In this document: one piece after another, positions 5,091-5,656 of the stretch
Layout of the letters: each line of letters opens with the position of its first letter
Position numbering within the stretch: position 1 is the first letter of the stretch
Assembly (NCBI GenBank): GCA_029882955.1
Contig: JAOUJX010000282.1
Coordinates: 1-5,656 of the forward strand
Length of the DNA stretch: 5,656 nucleotides
Direction of reading: 5' to 3'
Source: Gammaproteobacteria bacterium
GTDB taxonomy: Bacteria > Pseudomonadota > Gammaproteobacteria > GCA-001735895
Notes under the pieces: model-generated
Database searches by the model: none
What the model was told of the DNA's origin: nothing
Seen by the model: the letters and a program-made list of their open reading frames with translations, nothing else
Made by a program: the position numbers and the translations under genes

Positions 5091-5656
5091 ATGGTTAAAA
5101 ACTACGCAGAAATTATTATTCGTTTTAAGTGGTTAACTGTATTACTCAGCGTGTTATGGGTGATGGCAATGGGCGCCGGAGCGCAACACCTGACCTTTAC
5201 TAATGATTACCGGGCGTTCTTCGGTGAAGATAACCCGCAATTGCTGGCTTTTGAAAATATCCAGGACACCTACTCGCGCAGCGATAATGTTTTGATTTTA
5301 CTCGCACCGAAGGACGGTGAAGTTTTTACGCGCCCGGTGCTGGAAGCGGTCGCCTGGTTGACCGAGAGAGCCTGGGAAACTCCGCACTCGACTCGGGTCG
5401 AGTCGGTCACTAACTATCAACATACTTCGGCTGTCGAGGATGATCTTCTAGTAGAAGATCTGGCACTGGATCCCGCTGAGCTTAGCGCGGAAGACCTTTT
5501 TAGAATTCGTGACATTGCCATTTCTGAGCCGGCGCTGGTGAATCGGTTGATTTCACCCCGGGCGCATGTCACCGGTATCAATATCAATATTGAGCTACCG
5601 GGTGTTGATCCGATGGCGGAAAATCCCGAAGTAGTCAGCTTTATACGCGATCTCCG
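5091..5656 (+). CDS. RND/MMPL-family exporter, N-terminal 188 codons (truncated by window edge)
   Basis: This appears to be the start of a large inner-membrane exporter of the RND superfamily (MMPL-like, related in layout to hopanoid and lipid exporters). Proteins of this type usually have two sets of transmembrane helices with large periplasmic loops and are driven by the proton gradient. After a short cytoplasmic lead with basic residues (MVKNYAEIIIRFK), residues 14-30 form the first membrane helix (WLTVLLSVLWVMAMGAG). A periplasmic domain follows with LTFTNDYRAFFGEDNPQL (34-51), a pattern typical of this group. NVLILLAPKDGEVFT (66-80) and TRVESVTNYQHT (101-112) are also typical. No charged membrane residues of the proton relay are reached before the edge, and no stop occurs, so the gene continues. 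It lies 23 bases after tetR in the same direction, with no terminator between. The substrate is unknown; it could be a lipid, a hydrophobic metabolite or an aromatic compound. Confidence 0.85.
   Translation, partial: MVKNYAEIIIRFKWLTVLLSVLWVMAMGAGAQHLTFTNDYRAFFGEDNPQLLAFENIQDTYSRSDNVLILLAPKDGEVFTRPVLEAVAWLTERAWETPHSTRVESVTNYQHTSAVEDDLLVEDLALDPAELSAEDLFRIRDIAISEPALVNRLISPRAHVTGININIELPGVDPMAENPEVVSFIRDL
5442..5460. repeat. Perfect inverted repeat inside the RND gene
   Basis: GATCTTCTA and TAGAAGATC are perfect inverse arms of nine bases around a single G. In RNA it could fold as a seven-base stem with a five-base loop. It encodes part of DDLLVEDL in frame, so it may be a chance result of codon use. 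Confidence 0.5.

Overview
The window looks like chromosomal DNA from a gammaproteobacterium. The main evidence is a full-length RapA (RNA-polymerase-associated SWI2/SNF2 ATPase) that is very close to the Escherichia coli protein across all its motifs. A dethiobiotin synthetase start and a proteobacterial-type RND/MMPL exporter fit the same assignment. Base composition is moderate in rapA and visibly richer in A+T between about 3860 and 4430. I see no tRNA, rRNA, CRISPR array, insertion sequence or transposase.

Layout. Positions 1-335 (minus strand) hold the first 111 codons of bioD, which runs off the left edge. Positions 336-528 are a divergent intergenic region with a plausible extended -10 promoter for rapA. 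rapA follows on the plus strand (529-3414). Only three bases after its stop is the stop of a two-gene operon on the minus strand. In transcription order, that operon is a degenerate type II dehydroquinase paralogue (4289-3858) and an intact type II dehydroquinase, aroQ (3858-3418), joined by a TAATG stop/start overlap. Upstream of this pair is a divergent control region. Then, on the plus strand, come a TetR-family regulator (4426-5067) and, 23 bases later, the start of an RND/MMPL-family membrane exporter (5091 to the right edge).

The most informative region is 4369-4413. A near-consensus sigma70 promoter (TTGACA, 17-base spacer, TATAAA) carries a perfect 14-base palindrome inside its spacer. 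A second, imperfect copy lies 22 bases downstream, over the expected transcription start. This is what a self-repressing TetR regulator of an efflux operon would be expected to have. A TATAAT on the opposite strand lies within the same region, so the regulator may also control the dehydroquinase pair.

The most unusual element is the dehydroquinase pair. The upstream member keeps the family fold signatures but lacks the active-site lid with its catalytic Arg and Tyr, and it has lost one active-site His. It is therefore probably a pseudoenzyme or a protein with a new role, translationally coupled to its intact sister. A possible joint logic is that the TetR protein coordinates an exporter with a local step in shikimate/quinate chemistry. 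This is inference from layout only.
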